DNA of 64,000 nucleotides from Acanthamoeba castellanii str. Neff (Eukaryota > Discosea > Longamoebia > Acanthamoebidae). The stretch spans positions 190,385 to 254,384 of the forward strand of contig NW_004457269.1 in the NCBI RefSeq assembly GCF_000313135.1, read 5' to 3'. The notes beneath the pieces were generated by a model. It saw only the letters and a list, made by a program, of their open reading frames with translations. It searched no databases and was not told the DNA's origin. Position 1 is the first letter of the stretch, and every line of letters begins with the position of its first letter. Shown piece after piece: positions 9,984 through 19,629 of the stretch. Both the position numbers and the translations under genes were made by a program.

Positions 9984-12026
9984 TCACAGCACCACCAGGA
10001 TGCCCATCACTCCAGCCTCAACAAGGTGCGCCAACACATGTGCAATGAGCAGCACTGGCAGCACCAGAAGGTTGCACATGCCACTCCACAACTGCGTGAA
10101 CGCGTCCACGGCCTCCACGCCTGGACAGCCAAACAGGCTGTTGAAACAAGGAGCCTTGGCGTTCAGGTTGTTGGTGAAGTGGTCAACGTCCCAGCCCCCA
10201 AACTGCTGCTCCAGCTCAGCGACAATGTCCCAGGAGAGCTCCCAATTGTTGGTGTTGGAGTAGTGTGACAGCCAATCAGCCTCCCTGTTGTCCATGCTCC
10301 CATGAATCCACTGCACATTGTAGACTCCACAACCCTTGGCCACCGCCCTCAGCCACACACGCCACATGACGTCAGTCATCCACAGATCAGGGCCACCACC
10401 ATCACACAGGTACACAACCACCATGATGTTGTCACTTTCAAATTCAACCCACCAGCCAGCAACATAGTGCCCCAGCATCTCAACAGCTAGCTTGACCGCT
10501 TTCATCTCCTTGTGGTGGATTGGCCATGCCAGTTCGTCCACCATGAACGCGCCACGTGCCTGGAGGCCGACCTTGGGAATGCAAGCTCCCCACCCCGTGT
10601 CGCAGGCATCTGTCTGGAATACCATGACATGTGACGGGCGCCAGAGCGGTGACCCCGCCACCAAGCGAATGTTGCTCCCGATCCACGCGATGTCGCCGCA
10701 CGTCGCCACATCCATCAGGACACGCCGATTCCACCCGCGCCAGTTGTGCCCAATCAGCTGATAGACACTGTGCAGGTAGAGGTGCAGGACCAGCGCTGCC
10801 CTGGAAACTGCTGTCACTGACCCCACCAGCTCAGCCAGCTGGCGTCTGGTCCGGTGGTCGCACACGTTGCGCAGGCACAGGCCCTCGAGCGCCTCGACCT
10901 TTGGCTCTGGCACCCGAAGCAGGCCCATGCCCAGGTCGACGACAAGCCCCAGCACCTCCGCACACTGGGTCAGCTCCCACTCACCCTTGGTGGGCTCGCG
11001 CAGCCACCCGAGCCGGTCCAGTGTCAGGGTAATGACTGTGTCATGGATCTGCTGCAGGGCCTCACAGTCTGGCGCCATCACAACAAAATCGTCCAGGTAG
11101 GACATCACAATGATGCCCTGACGCCGCCAGTCCCACACCATGGCACACACCACTTTCATGAACACCCACAGTGAGATTCATAGGCCGAAGGGGAGGACGT
11201 GGTAGTGGAACCAGCAGTTGCCCACCCAGAAGCCCAGCAGCTGGCGCAACTCTTCCTCCACCAGGAGGTGCTGGTAGCCTTGTGCTAGATTGAAAGTGAT
11301 CATCCACCACCCCCTCCCAGCCACTCAGGCCACCAACAACAGCCCTTCAAACCGCACCCTCCACTCAGCTATCCCCAAGTTGATGCGGTGCATGTCAATG
11401 ACCAGCCGCCATTTTTTCGGTCCCTTCTTCGGCACGCAGAACACTGGCAACACATAGCAAATGCCAGTGGGTTTGGATGGGCCAATGCCCATGAGCTCCA
11501 CCACTCCTGTGGTGACCAGGCGTTCCACCTCGGTGAGCAGCCAGGTCTGCTGCGCTGGGGTCACCAGGAAGATGCGCCAGTCCTCCAAGACCTCGGCCCA
11601 CAACTCAAACGCCACACCGTGGGCAATCCATGAATGGACCTGGTCAGATGCCCCAATCTGGACCCACGCCGCTGCCCAAGCTTGCAGGCGGCCGACCACC
11701 AACAGCTCTGCCAGATCCGTCACTGGCACCACGCCCGCCCCAGGGGTGCCCAGGTGGCGTGGACTGGTCTCGCCCAGTCCATCACTCTCATAGTGCTCGT
11801 CCCACCTGGGCTCCCGCCAGCGCCACGTTGAGAGTGGCACTGCCCCCTCCCCCTGCAGCAGCCCCTCCTCGCCATCCACCTCCACTGACTCGCTCTCCAG
11901 CCACCACTCGTCCTCCCCCTCCTCCTCGCTGTCACTTTCATCCTTGATCAGCGCCAGCAGGTCGCCCAGATTGTCCTCCTGCTCCTCCACCACTGCCATC
12001 TCCTCCGCGCAGACACTTCCCAACAC
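9984..12026 (-). pseudogene. DIRS reverse transcriptase / RNase H, broken
   Basis: The 5' half (12026-11325) has an acidic leader, then RT motifs PKKGPKKWRLVIDMHRIN. It continues through FNLAQGYQHLLVEEE and HYHVLPFGL to TGA 11178-11180. The next frame section (11165-9984) carries the catalytic YLDDFVV box, then QLAELVGSVTAVSRA, an RNase H-like segment (VFQTDACDTGWGA; ELAWPIHHKEMKAV) and NREADWLSHYSN. This order is usual for DIRS polymerases. A frame change near 11310 adds to the stop, so the copy is not functional. The 3' end is followed by the recombinase region on the same strand. Confidence 0.8.
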
Positions 12027-12057
12027 CCGTCCACCAGCTCACTCAACGGGGGCAGGC

Positions 12058-13047
12058 TCACGCAGCCAGCTGATCCCATTTCTTGGGACACTCCTTGGTG
12101 TAGTGGCTGCCACTGCACATGTAACAGGTGATGCTCCTCCCCACCAGTTGCTGGCTCCACGGCTCCACCGTTGAAGCAGGGGGGTCCCCAGTCGCAGGCA
12201 TGCCACGGTCGTCCCTGGCAGGTGCAGGATATCTTGTACCCCCACAACCACGCCCTGCCCAGCCTGACCAAAAAAGTGAGTCTGCTGGGGCCGCCTTACA
12301 GACCTTCTTGTGGCTCTCAGCCTTCTTCCAAGCCTCAGTGAGCTTGTCCTGCCGCCTGGCGATGAAGCTGCCCTTGTCCTCTTTGAGGCAGCCTGCTGTC
12401 TCCCAGCCCTCCTCCTCGCCCACAACAACAATGTGGGCATGGCTCTTGATGTCCTCCTGGAGCTCTGTGATCAGCTTGAGGACCTTGCCAGGCGCATCAC
12501 AGTAGACCGCCATGACCTTCCACCTGATCTTCTTGAGAAAATCGTACTTGTGTTGACCATGCACTGTAGTAAGACTATGATCAGGGAACCAGACCGCCAC
12601 CTTAGCCAGGCGCCGAAAACCATGCACCTCATGCACTGCGGCAAGCATGGCCGCCGCCACACCAGCCCGCCCCGGCGACAAGCCCTGGCCAGCCACATCC
12701 TCGCTGAACTCGCCACCACTTCCGCCACCACTGTCTTCATCCTCCTCATCCTCGTCGTCGTCGTCCTCAGCCTCCTCCTCGTCGACAGCCGGCCGGCCTC
12801 GCTTCCCGCCGGTCGGAGACGCCCGCCGGCCACTGGCACGACTGGAAACGCCCTGGGCCTCGCGCCACACCTTGAGATGGACCAGCTGGTCGATCCTCGA
12901 CTTCGACCTCGTAACGCCAACAAGCCCGCAGAGCTGCCCCAACTCCTTGAAGGGGAGCTTCTGAATCGAGCTCCACTCGCCAAGCAAACGCTCCCTAGCC
13001 TCCGCGCGCTCATCCCGCATCTCAGTCTCGTCCTCGCCGCGAATCAT
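12058..13047 (-). CDS. DIRS Gag-like protein with CCHC zinc knuckle
   Basis: An intact 329-residue frame starting at ATG 13047. The first 60 residues look like a SAP-type helix pair (LPFKELGQLCGLVGVTRSKSRIDQL). An acidic linker (about residues 85-108) and a globular middle follow. The C-terminus carries a zinc knuckle CYMCSGSHYTKEC (C-x2-C-x3-H-x4-C) suited to binding element RNA. It precedes the reverse transcriptase on the same strand, as Gag does. It is the best preserved ORF of the element. Confidence 0.75.
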   Translation of the reverse strand: MIRGEDETEMRDERAEARERLLGEWSSIQKLPFKELGQLCGLVGVTRSKSRIDQLVHLKVWREAQGVSSRASGRRASPTGGKRGRPAVDEEEAEDDDDEDEEDEDSGGGSGGEFSEDVAGQGLSPGRAGVAAAMLAAVHEVHGFRRLAKVAVWFPDHSLTTVHGQHKYDFLKKIRWKVMAVYCDAPGKVLKLITELQEDIKSHAHIVVVGEEEGWETAGCLKEDKGSFIARRQDKLTEAWKKAESHKKVCKAAPADSLFWSGWAGRGCGGTRYPAPARDDRGMPATGDPPASTVEPWSQQLVGRSITCYMCSGSHYTKECPKKWDQLAA

Positions 13048-13109
13048 CGTGTGTGTACAGTGTGCTCTCTCCTAACCTGACGCTCAGAGAAAGAAAAAAC
13101 ATGCTGAAC

Positions 13110-13676
13110 ACATCCCTCCACCAGCGTTTTGTTGCCCTTGTCAATTGCCACTCCAACAGCACTTGTTTCAGGCCATAGAGGCTCTTCTGCAGGCGGCATA
13201 CATAGTCCAGATGGTCACAGTCCTCAAAGCCTTCAGGCTGTTCGACGTAGATCTCCTCCATGAGCTCCATGTTCAGGAACGCGTTGTCTATGTCCATCTG
13301 GTGGATGGTGAGGCCAAGGTTGGTGGCGATGGCGAGGAGGAGTCAGAGATTCTCAAGGCAGATGACAGGTGAGAACATCTCATCAAAGTTGATCCCAAAG
13401 AGCTGGGAGTATCCTTTTGTGACCCAGTGTGCTTTAAGCCAATTGATGAGGCTGTTGGCCTTGCATTTTACTTTGAATAGCCAATGCGTGCCAATTGCCA
13501 TCCAGCCTTTAGGAAGGCAGACAAGCCAGAACATCCCATTCCTGGTGATCACATTGATCTCCTCAGTCATGGCTTCCAGCCATAGGTGCACCTCTGGGCT
13601 GGCCATGGCTTCGCGGTATGAGTTCAGTGTGCTGATCAGCGTGGACTTGAGATCTGCAGCTGCAAATGCTCAGTAG
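13110..13676 (-). pseudogene. copia reverse transcriptase fragment
   Basis: Frames at 13606-13343 and 13297-13110 give the N-terminal half of a copia RT: EAMTEEINVITRNGMFWLV, AIGTHWLFKVKCKA, INFDEMFSPVI, then, after a frameshift, MDIDNAFLNMELMEEIYVEQ and CRLQKSLYGLKQVLLEWQ. The catalytic YVDD box and RNase H are absent. The sequence becomes unrelated at about 13140-13110, where the DIRS element begins. Confidence 0.85.
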
Positions 13677-13711
13677 TTGCGGTTGTAGATGTTTTTATTG
13701 GGTCAGTGAGT

Positions 13712-16366
13712 TCAGACTGGCGGCTTCTTTGGCGAGGGCCATGGTCTTGGGCGCTTGGCAGGTGGTTGTGGTGCTGGCTTGTTGTCTTTGTTGTCAGCTG
13801 GCTCAGTGTTGGTGATGATCTGTGATGTTGCAGGCAGCGTGGTCGGCGGCGACGCGGGCGGCGTGGTCAGCAGTGACACAGGCGGTGTGGTTGGCGGCAA
13901 CACAGGCGGCATGGTCAGCGGCGACACAGGCAGCGTGGTCAGCGGCGACGCAGGCAGCATGGTCAGCGGCAACACAGGCAGCGTGGTGGTTGCCTTGTCC
14001 CATGGGGCGCGCCTTGTGCTGTAGGGGAGATGATGGATCAGGTCGTCTGCTGTTGTGGGAGTGTTGCTGTTGTTGTGTTGTTCTCTGGCCAGCTGGAGTG
14101 GCATGTTGGACGGTGGGCGCTGGCTGTCGTCATGGTCGCTGAATGTGACGTTCCTCATTTCGATGATGCGGCCCTGCACCAGGACGCGGTGATGAGTGGC
14201 GTTCTCGCGGGCTGGGCCGAGGTAGACGCCGTCCCTGGTACGTGGGCCAAGCTTCGATTGCTGATCAGGCGGTATCAGCACCTGTACCGGGGCTCCAAAG
14301 CGGTGCAGATGCGTGATCGACGGCTGGAGAGTGGCGTCCCACTTGACGATCGGTGCGACGTTGCTGTTGGCGCTCGTGGGGAGTCGATTGTTGACTGCGA
14401 CGGCCAGGGAGAGCGCTTCGCCCCACAGGTTCTTGGGCAGGCTGCTGTCGAGTAGCATGCAGCGCACCATGTCGATGATCGTGCGGTTGAAGCGCTCGGC
14501 GACTCCATTGTGCTCTGGCGTGTGCGATGACGTAGTCTCGTGTGTGATGCCGTGGTCGAACAGTAGCTTGGCGACGTCGTCGTTCTTGTACTCGCCTCCT
14601 TGGTCGGTGTGCAGGAAGCGGCATCTGCGTCCCGATGGCGCGGACCGTAGGTGATGCTGTAGCGCGTCCTTGACTTCACTCTTGGCGCGCAGCAGGTAGA
14701 CTGTGGCGTAGCGGCTGTGGTCATCGACGAAGGACACGAAGTAGCGCTTGCCGTCTCTTGTGGAGACCGAGACCGGCCCACACACGTCGCTGTGTAGGCG
14801 TTCCATCGGCGCGGCGGCTCGCGGCATCGGCGTCTTGTGGATGGGCTTGCGTGTGGCCTTGCCACGTAGGCATACGGCGCACTCGGCCAGTCCGGCCGCA
14901 GGCCACTTGAGGCCTTGCTCCTTGAGCACAGCACGTAGGCGCTTCTCGCGGGCGTGGCCGAGTCGTCGGTGTAGCTCGTTGACGTCGACCATGGGCTCCT
15001 TCGCCGTGAATGCTTGTGCGGGCGCGGGTGGCGGCGGAATCGGCTTGATCGGCAGGCGAAGCATGTTGCCGCTGAGGTGTGCCTGCATCACGGTTTTGCC
15101 AGACGCAGAGATGACGCTGCAACCGTGGCTGTCGATTCGCACCTGATGGCCGTTGCGCGCGATGAGGGCCGTGGACAGGAGGTTCTTGGCCAGCTCTGGC
15201 GCGTAGAGGACGCGATGAATGGCGATCCGTCGTGTTGCCCCGTTGACGGTGATGGTGGCCTTGATGGTGCCACGGCCGAGGATTGGGCATCGGTAGTTGT
15301 TGCCGAGTAGTAGGCCGCGGTCCTTGTGGCTGTAGTCGACGAAGTCGTGGAGGAGATCTTTCCTGCAGGTGACGTGTCGTGTCGCACCGGAGTCGAGGTA
15401 CCAATGGCCAGTCTCGTCGCTGACAACGTTCACCTGATCGGTGATGGAGAGGATGGTCTCGTCTTCGCTGCTGCTGTCGGCGTCGTCCATGGCAACGTTG
15501 GCGCGCGATCCGTCCCGCTTGGCGGCACGTAGTTTGGGGCAGTCCGGTCGTACGTGGCCCGGCTCGTGACAGTAGTAACAGACAGGCTCGTCCTGTGACC
15601 TGTCGCTCTTGCGCTGGCTGCGCTCGTCCCTGCGGCTTCGTCTGCCTGACGGGCGGCCGTTGCTGTCGTCGCGCGGGCGGTCGGTTCTGAGCCGGCGATC
15701 TCGACCTCGGTCCCTGTTGCGCGGTCTGTCTCGCGAGAAGCTGGCGGCGTTGACCGACGTAACTAGGCTGCGCGCGGTGAACACACCATCCTGCTGGCGT
15801 ATCAGACGCTTGGCGCGCTCCACGTCGATCCTATCTTCCGACTCGATGACGGTGCGGACGGCGTCGTACTCGGGCGGCAGGCCGTCCAGGATGGCCAGTA
15901 GTTGGTACGCTGGATTGGCCACCATGCCGCTCTCCTCCAGCTCGGCTTGCGCGGCTTCGATGCGCGCGAAGAAGACCTCGATCTCCTCGTCCGGCTTGCG
16001 GCGAATGCTGACGAAGTGTCGCAGGAGGTCCATGCGCGTGGCGTTCGTCTTGGGCCGCAGCTCCTTGTCGAGGTGCCGCATGATGGCCCGGGGGTCGTCC
16101 TCCTTTCCCTTGATCAGGGATCGGAAGTGAGGACCCAGCGACAGGCCGATGTAGCCGGCGGTCTGCTGTCGCTTTTGGTGGTACTCCTCGATTCGGTTGA
16201 AGAGGTGGACCGCTGTCTCGTCCTGGAGCGCGACCGGCTCCTTGACGTCGTCGAACGCGAAGTTCCACAAGCCTCGAGCTCGAAGTGACATGGCAATGTG
16301 CTCACGCCACTGCATGTAGTGCACGGTGGACTTAAGAACGTATGGGTTTTTGTCGTGTGTGGTCAT
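13712..16366 (-). CDS. copia Gag-protease-integrase polyprotein
   Basis: An intact frame. I prefer ATG 16366 (MTTHDKNPYVLKSTVHYMQW) to the longer frame from 16423 because the primer-binding site lies between them. Domains in order: Gag (DEEIEVFFARIEAAQAELEE), zinc knuckle CYYCHEPGHVRPDC, aspartic protease DSGATRH, GAG-pre-integrase HRRLGHAREKR, and a DDE integrase core with HSDVCGPVS, FVDDHSRYA, LHTDQGGEYKND and HTPEHNGVAERFNRT. The C-terminal tail contains an eight-residue repeat encoded by the 24-bp minisatellite at 13833-13994. The protein packages and cuts element RNA and inserts cDNA. The pol part that should follow is broken. Confidence 0.92.
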   Translation of the reverse strand: MTTHDKNPYVLKSTVHYMQWREHIAMSLRARGLWNFAFDDVKEPVALQDETAVHLFNRIEEYHQKRQQTAGYIGLSLGPHFRSLIKGKEDDPRAIMRHLDKELRPKTNATRMDLLRHFVSIRRKPDEEIEVFFARIEAAQAELEESGMVANPAYQLLAILDGLPPEYDAVRTVIESEDRIDVERAKRLIRQQDGVFTARSLVTSVNAASFSRDRPRNRDRGRDRRLRTDRPRDDSNGRPSGRRSRRDERSQRKSDRSQDEPVCYYCHEPGHVRPDCPKLRAAKRDGSRANVAMDDADSSSEDETILSITDQVNVVSDETGHWYLDSGATRHVTCRKDLLHDFVDYSHKDRGLLLGNNYRCPILGRGTIKATITVNGATRRIAIHRVLYAPELAKNLLSTALIARNGHQVRIDSHGCSVISASGKTVMQAHLSGNMLRLPIKPIPPPPAPAQAFTAKEPMVDVNELHRRLGHAREKRLRAVLKEQGLKWPAAGLAECAVCLRGKATRKPIHKTPMPRAAAPMERLHSDVCGPVSVSTRDGKRYFVSFVDDHSRYATVYLLRAKSEVKDALQHHLRSAPSGRRCRFLHTDQGGEYKNDDVAKLLFDHGITHETTSSHTPEHNGVAERFNRTIIDMVRCMLLDSSLPKNLWGEALSLAVAVNNRLPTSANSNVAPIVKWDATLQPSITHLHRFGAPVQVLIPPDQQSKLGPRTRDGVYLGPARENATHHRVLVQGRIIEMRNVTFSDHDDSQRPPSNMPLQLAREQHNNSNTPTTADDLIHHLPYSTRRAPWDKATTTLPVLPLTMLPASPLTTLPVSPLTMPPVLPPTTPPVSLLTTPPASPPTTLPATSQIITNTEPADNKDNKPAPQPPAKRPRPWPSPKKPPV
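13833..13994. repeat. 24-bp minisatellite, about 6.8 units
   Basis: Units of the form GGCAGCGTGGTCAGCGGCGA + CACA recur in frame within the copia polyprotein and encode an eight-residue Thr/Pro/Leu repeat on the minus strand. Copies differ by a few transitions. Confidence 0.85.
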
Positions 16367-16377
16367 GGTTAGGGCTG

Positions 16378-16390
16378 TGGGCCCATAACC
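16378..16390 (-). promoter_or_regulatory. copia primer-binding site, initiator tRNA-Met internal type
   Basis: The plus strand reads TGGGCCCATAACC, identical to the anticodon stem-loop region of eukaryotic initiator tRNA-Met as I know it, so the element strand is complementary to it for 13 bases. Drosophila copia is primed from an internal tRNA-iMet fragment in the same way. The site lies directly beside the LTR end and just before the polyprotein ATG, exactly where a primer-binding site belongs. Confidence 0.75.
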
Positions 16391-16521
16391 TGTTGAGCAG
16401 AGCGAGTGTGGACGTGTGGACAAGAGAGGGTAGAAGAAGAGACAGAGTGCAGTGGTGCACTGTGCTCTGTTTTATTGGAGCAGGTGGGGAAACACGTGTT
16501 CTTTGTCGTCAGACTCCAACA
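16391..16521 (-). repeat. copia 5' LTR, 131 bp
   Basis: On the element strand the segment starts TGTTGGAGTC and ends CTGCTCAACA, giving 5-bp TGTTG/CAACA inverted ends with the canonical TG..CA. It contains CCAATAAAACAGAGC, a possible promoter or poly(A) signal, and CT-rich sequence. It abuts the primer-binding site. No second LTR copy was found in the window, so the boundaries are inferred from ends and position. Confidence 0.65.
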
Positions 16522-17151
16522 GGAAAATTCCGTCGCACGCCAAGGGCAGCTCAGCCCGTGAGAAGGTGACTCCTTCTCACACAACAGGGCTCTCATGCGC
16601 TTTTCTCCCCTTCGTCCCGGCGAGGCACAGCGCGACAGGTAGGGCGCCGGTGGCACCGCGCCACTCAGCATGCCGCGCCGTGCGTGTGGTGACGGCGTGC
16701 GCAGAGTGGTCAGGCGAGTGGGAGAGCATATCCTATGGGGCGATGATGAGGAGGATGCCAGCAACGACGCTGACGGTGACGATAGCGAAGTGGTGGTGGT
16801 GGTGGACGCCATGTATGCTGCGAAAAAGGGAAACGTCATTAGGGGCGAGGGTGGCCGAATGGTACGCTGGAGTGTGGCGGAGGTGATCTCAAGCAAGTGA
16901 AGGTGGGAGACAAAGAGGATGGGGGGGACGGGCTCGTATCTTAATACTCTGGATCTGCCAGTGTTTGCTCTCTCTACCGCTGCGGCCAGCCGCCAGAGGC
17001 TGCCGTTGTGTTTTGGCTCCCTCTCGCTCGTCCATCATCATTCTCTAGACTTTCCGTGGTCTCTGCATTTAATTTTTTGTGCCGCTGGCTGCTCGAGCCC
17101 TGTGCCACCACCTGCCTTGCCCTGCGCCAACAGCCAAGAGAACGGGAAGAC
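16522..17151. other. intergenic, no supported gene
   Basis: Open frames exist on both strands (for example 16670-16900 plus with an acidic stretch, and a Ser-rich minus frame), but none shows a domain. They are low-complexity and mutually overlapping. Confidence 0.4.
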
Positions 17152-18055
17152 ATGTCGCGGCAGGAGATCGACAGTCTCTGGTACTGGTTGAACGAAGACT
17201 GCGTGATCGTTCTCGCGGGTTGGTTGGCCCCTCGCGACTACATGTGCCTGGCGTTGGCCTGTTGCAAGCACCACTTGCTGCTACGCCACTGCGCCCGATG
17301 GCAGAGCTCTCCTGGCGCAGGCTCTCGACGACACCAACATGAGGGAGCCCTATCGGGGGGCTGCTCCTGCCTCGCCGCGAGTGCGTCGACCCGCGCCTCC
17401 GCTCGCAGGTTGGCGGGCCACTTGCTGGTGGTCTACCAGATCGCCTCTCTTGTCTGCGGCAGCAACATGGACCGCAAGGCGCCCGCTGGGCGGTCTTCCT
17501 TGGGGCTGGGGCTGCGCATCGCAGAGGCCATGTCGTCGTGGAGGGCAAGAACGTTAACGCTGTTCTGCTCCAAATTTGCTCGCCAGAATTGCCCCCTTTC
17601 GGCCGCTGGCTCTTTGGGGAGATGAGCCAATGCTCAGGTCTGCTCTGACCTGCCTCCCAACAGAGGCACTGCCGACCCTTCTTCTTTGCACGCGTCAATG
17701 CCCCACACGCAAACTCCAACAGTCGGTGTCCACGCGCATCAGCAAATCCCACCATCGCTTCCACCTCGACCCCGCGGAGCAAGACGCCGAGTTTCAGAGC
17801 CGTATCGCCGCGGCCCATACGACTCGGACTGCGTTGGCTTGCGTGCTCTCTTAGTGCGACCGCCCGAGCCTGACCTCATTCGGCCAAAACGTGTTGCACA
17901 CGTTGGACAGCATCATCGCCATCGCTGCGGACCTGCTTTGCGAGGATGATGACGACAACGACGATGTAGACCATCGCCACTATTGTTCCAGCGACGACAA
18001 TGACAGCGAGGGCGACAACTCTTACTATCATTATGATGAAGAAGATTTTGCTTAA
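17152..18055 (+). pseudogene. F-box-like protein with acidic tail, frame-broken
   Basis: ATG 17152 starts an F-box-like segment (EIDSLWYWLNEDCVIVLAGWL then PRDYMCLALACCKHHLLLRH), the substrate-adaptor motif of SCF ubiquitin ligases that is very common in large amoebal viruses. The frame then slips at least twice (near 17290 and 17560). It continues in the frame of 17576-18055 with TAG at 17852-17854, and ends in an acidic tail (CEDDDDNDD; SSDDNDSEGDN) with TAA 18053-18055. The TAG is one transition from CAG. The ordered remains of one gene of about 300 codons are visible, but not an intact product. Confidence 0.5.
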
Positions 18056-18156
18056 TGGCGCCAACAGCACCAGAGAGCGGGGGATTTCTTATGGACAATG
18101 TACAAACAGAAGGAAAGAGATAGGTCGCTTAGCGGGGCAGTGAGTGGCAACCCTCT

Positions 18157-18519
18157 TCACGATCGTCGTCCGCATTCGACTCTTACGCCGGCATAGTCGG
18201 CATACGGGTCTCTGATGGCGCGGTTTTGTAAGATGCGGATCTCGCGTAGACTCTCTGACGCCGCCTGGTGCGCGTGGTTCCACTGTGGCATGCCAGGGTC
18301 GTGCTGGGTAAGACTTTCCCACTTGGCGAGCGCGCGCGACTTGTTCCCTTCCGCTGTCTGGCGTCTTGCAGGCCGCAACTTGCCGGTACATCGCGTGAGG
18401 ACCGACTTTCGCCTGTTGAGCGGTCCATACTGGCGCGCAAAGTAATGTAGTTGTTGCAGCGAGTCATCCGAGACCTGTGGCCTGAGAAGGTCGGTGTCGG
18501 TGTTGGTCTGATGTTCCAT
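18157..18519 (-). CDS. hypothetical protein, 120 aa
   Basis: A minus-strand frame from ATG 18519 (MEHQTNTDTDLLRPQVSDD). It is basic and helical (SLREIRILQNRAIRDPYADY) and ends in CGRRS. The longer upstream frame to 18768 is Ser/Thr/Pro low-complexity and is probably 5' untranslated sequence. No family is recognised. It is convergent with the F-box remnant, with about 100 bases between their ends. Confidence 0.4.
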   Translation of the reverse strand: MEHQTNTDTDLLRPQVSDDSLQQLHYFARQYGPLNRRKSVLTRCTGKLRPARRQTAEGNKSRALAKWESLTQHDPGMPQWNHAHQAASESLREIRILQNRAIRDPYADYAGVRVECGRRS

Positions 18520-18784
18520 GGTCTTTGGTCTGAAGGCAAGGGGCGGCTGGTTTTTTTGTGAATAAGCCAGGAGGGTGTTCGTCGTCGTGGTCGGTCTTCG
18601 GGTGGACAGTGGCAACCGTAGGGAAGGCGGAGCAAGAGACGTGAGGTCGAGGTGGGTGATATACAAGGATATCTGTGCGCTCGACTCGGTTTTTAGGGAC
18701 GCTAGTTTGTTTCGGCCAAGAGCAGGAAATATCCTAGAGTTGTATGGCCGCTGGACATTAATGGGCAAGTGACCCTCAGGGCCG

Positions 18785-19110
18785 TTTCAGAGGGGCCGCC
18801 AGAACTGGCGAGGGAGGAGAGCGGTAGATGGCTGCACTATGATGCAGACACTCCCAAATCTTCTGTGCCACCTTGTTCTGCATGCGAGCGGACATCTTCT
18901 TGACACACAAATACGCTGGGGCGGTACACACTCCACACGGTGACTTTGCCACCCTTGCCTTGGCTGACAGAACCCACAAGCGGGGTCCCTTGCGCGACGG
19001 TCGCGGCCTGCTCTGAAGACGCCGAAATGACGTTGACCTTGCCTCTCTTCCCTTGCGTGATGCTGCCCACAAGTGAATCCAAAACTAAATGCTTTTGTTC
19101 GTGTGTTGGT
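18785..19110 (-). pseudogene. short protein with a two-fold internal repeat, frame-broken
   Basis: The minus frame contains two copies of a motif, LVGSITQGKRGKVNV and LVGSVSQGKGGKVTV, about 33 residues apart, then YRPSVFVCQ. One base later the alternative frame gives a better C-terminus (KKMSARMQNKVAQKIWECL). I read it as one small gene with a frame slip near 18900. Function unknown. Confidence 0.3.
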
Positions 19111-19156
19111 CGCTGTGATGCTGGTTTGTCTATTCCAACAATCGCTTGGCGCCGGA

Positions 19157-19166
19157 TATAAAAGGG
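19157..19166 (+). promoter_or_regulatory. TATA-box-like site
   Basis: The plus strand has GATATAAAAGGGG, a near-perfect TATA box. The next plausible plus-strand frames start about 0.2-0.5 kb downstream and are broken, so its gene is uncertain. Confidence 0.3.
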
Positions 19167-19629
19167 GCTCAGGGTCCCACGACTGACAAGCGTAGATATT
19201 GTTGTTGGTGGCGTGTGGCTCGCGCCCAGTGAAAGATGTAGCGTTCCCGCTGGCCGTGCGCCGCTGGTGCGAGCAACATATCCAGCCACCCTTTTCCCTA
19301 CGAATCCTCGGAACAGACACCTCGTGGAGAGATATTGCTCCCAATAAACAACACCCACCGTGGATCTTTGGCTTCGCCAACTCCCTACCGCTCCATTGGG
19401 TCTGTCACCTGTGGCGCCGCTGCCGCCTGGATGGGGCCAAGGTCGAGGCCAAGCCTTTGGTTGCGCGCAACCGTCGCGAGGAGTACGCCACATGGCTCGC
19501 CGCCACCTCGACGTGCTCAGGTGGGCCAAGGCCAACTGCTGCCCGTGTCACGGTGCGTCGACCCTGCCAGTCCAGGCCCGTGGGTAATCGCGAAACGTTG
19601 CACTCCCCTCGAACAAGGAACAAGACTTC

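Larger units (their letters stand above)
8607..13109 (-). mobile_element. DIRS-type tyrosine-recombinase retroelement, degenerate
   Basis: On the minus strand the order is gag with zinc knuckle (13047-12058), reverse transcriptase plus RNase H-like region (12026-9984) and tyrosine recombinase (9858-8914). A tyrosine recombinase in place of a DDE integrase defines the DIRS order. An 11-bp direct repeat ACATGCTGAAC at 8607-8617 and 13099-13109, extendable to about 18 bp with two mismatches, may mark the ends; I use it as provisional boundary. The element is broken by at least two in-frame TGA codons (9382-9384 and 11178-11180). Its right end abuts a cut-off copia reverse transcriptase, so it probably inserted into or recombined with that older element. 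Confidence 0.8.
13110..16521 (-). mobile_element. Ty1/copia LTR retrotransposon, 3'-truncated
   Basis: Minus-strand order: 5' LTR (16521-16391), primer-binding site (16390-16378), gag-protease-integrase frame (16366-13712), then a broken reverse transcriptase fragment (13676 to about 13110). The integrase-before-RT order is diagnostic of copia. The RT stops shortly after the SLYGLKQ motif, and RNase H and the 3' LTR are missing where the DIRS element begins. The RT fragment is noticeably CpG-poorer than gag-integrase, so it could be the remains of a different, older copia copy. Confidence 0.85.

Noticed and set aside
13833..13994. CRISPR-like array
   Set aside because: Regular 24-bp direct units without spacers, in frame inside the copia polyprotein: a minisatellite.
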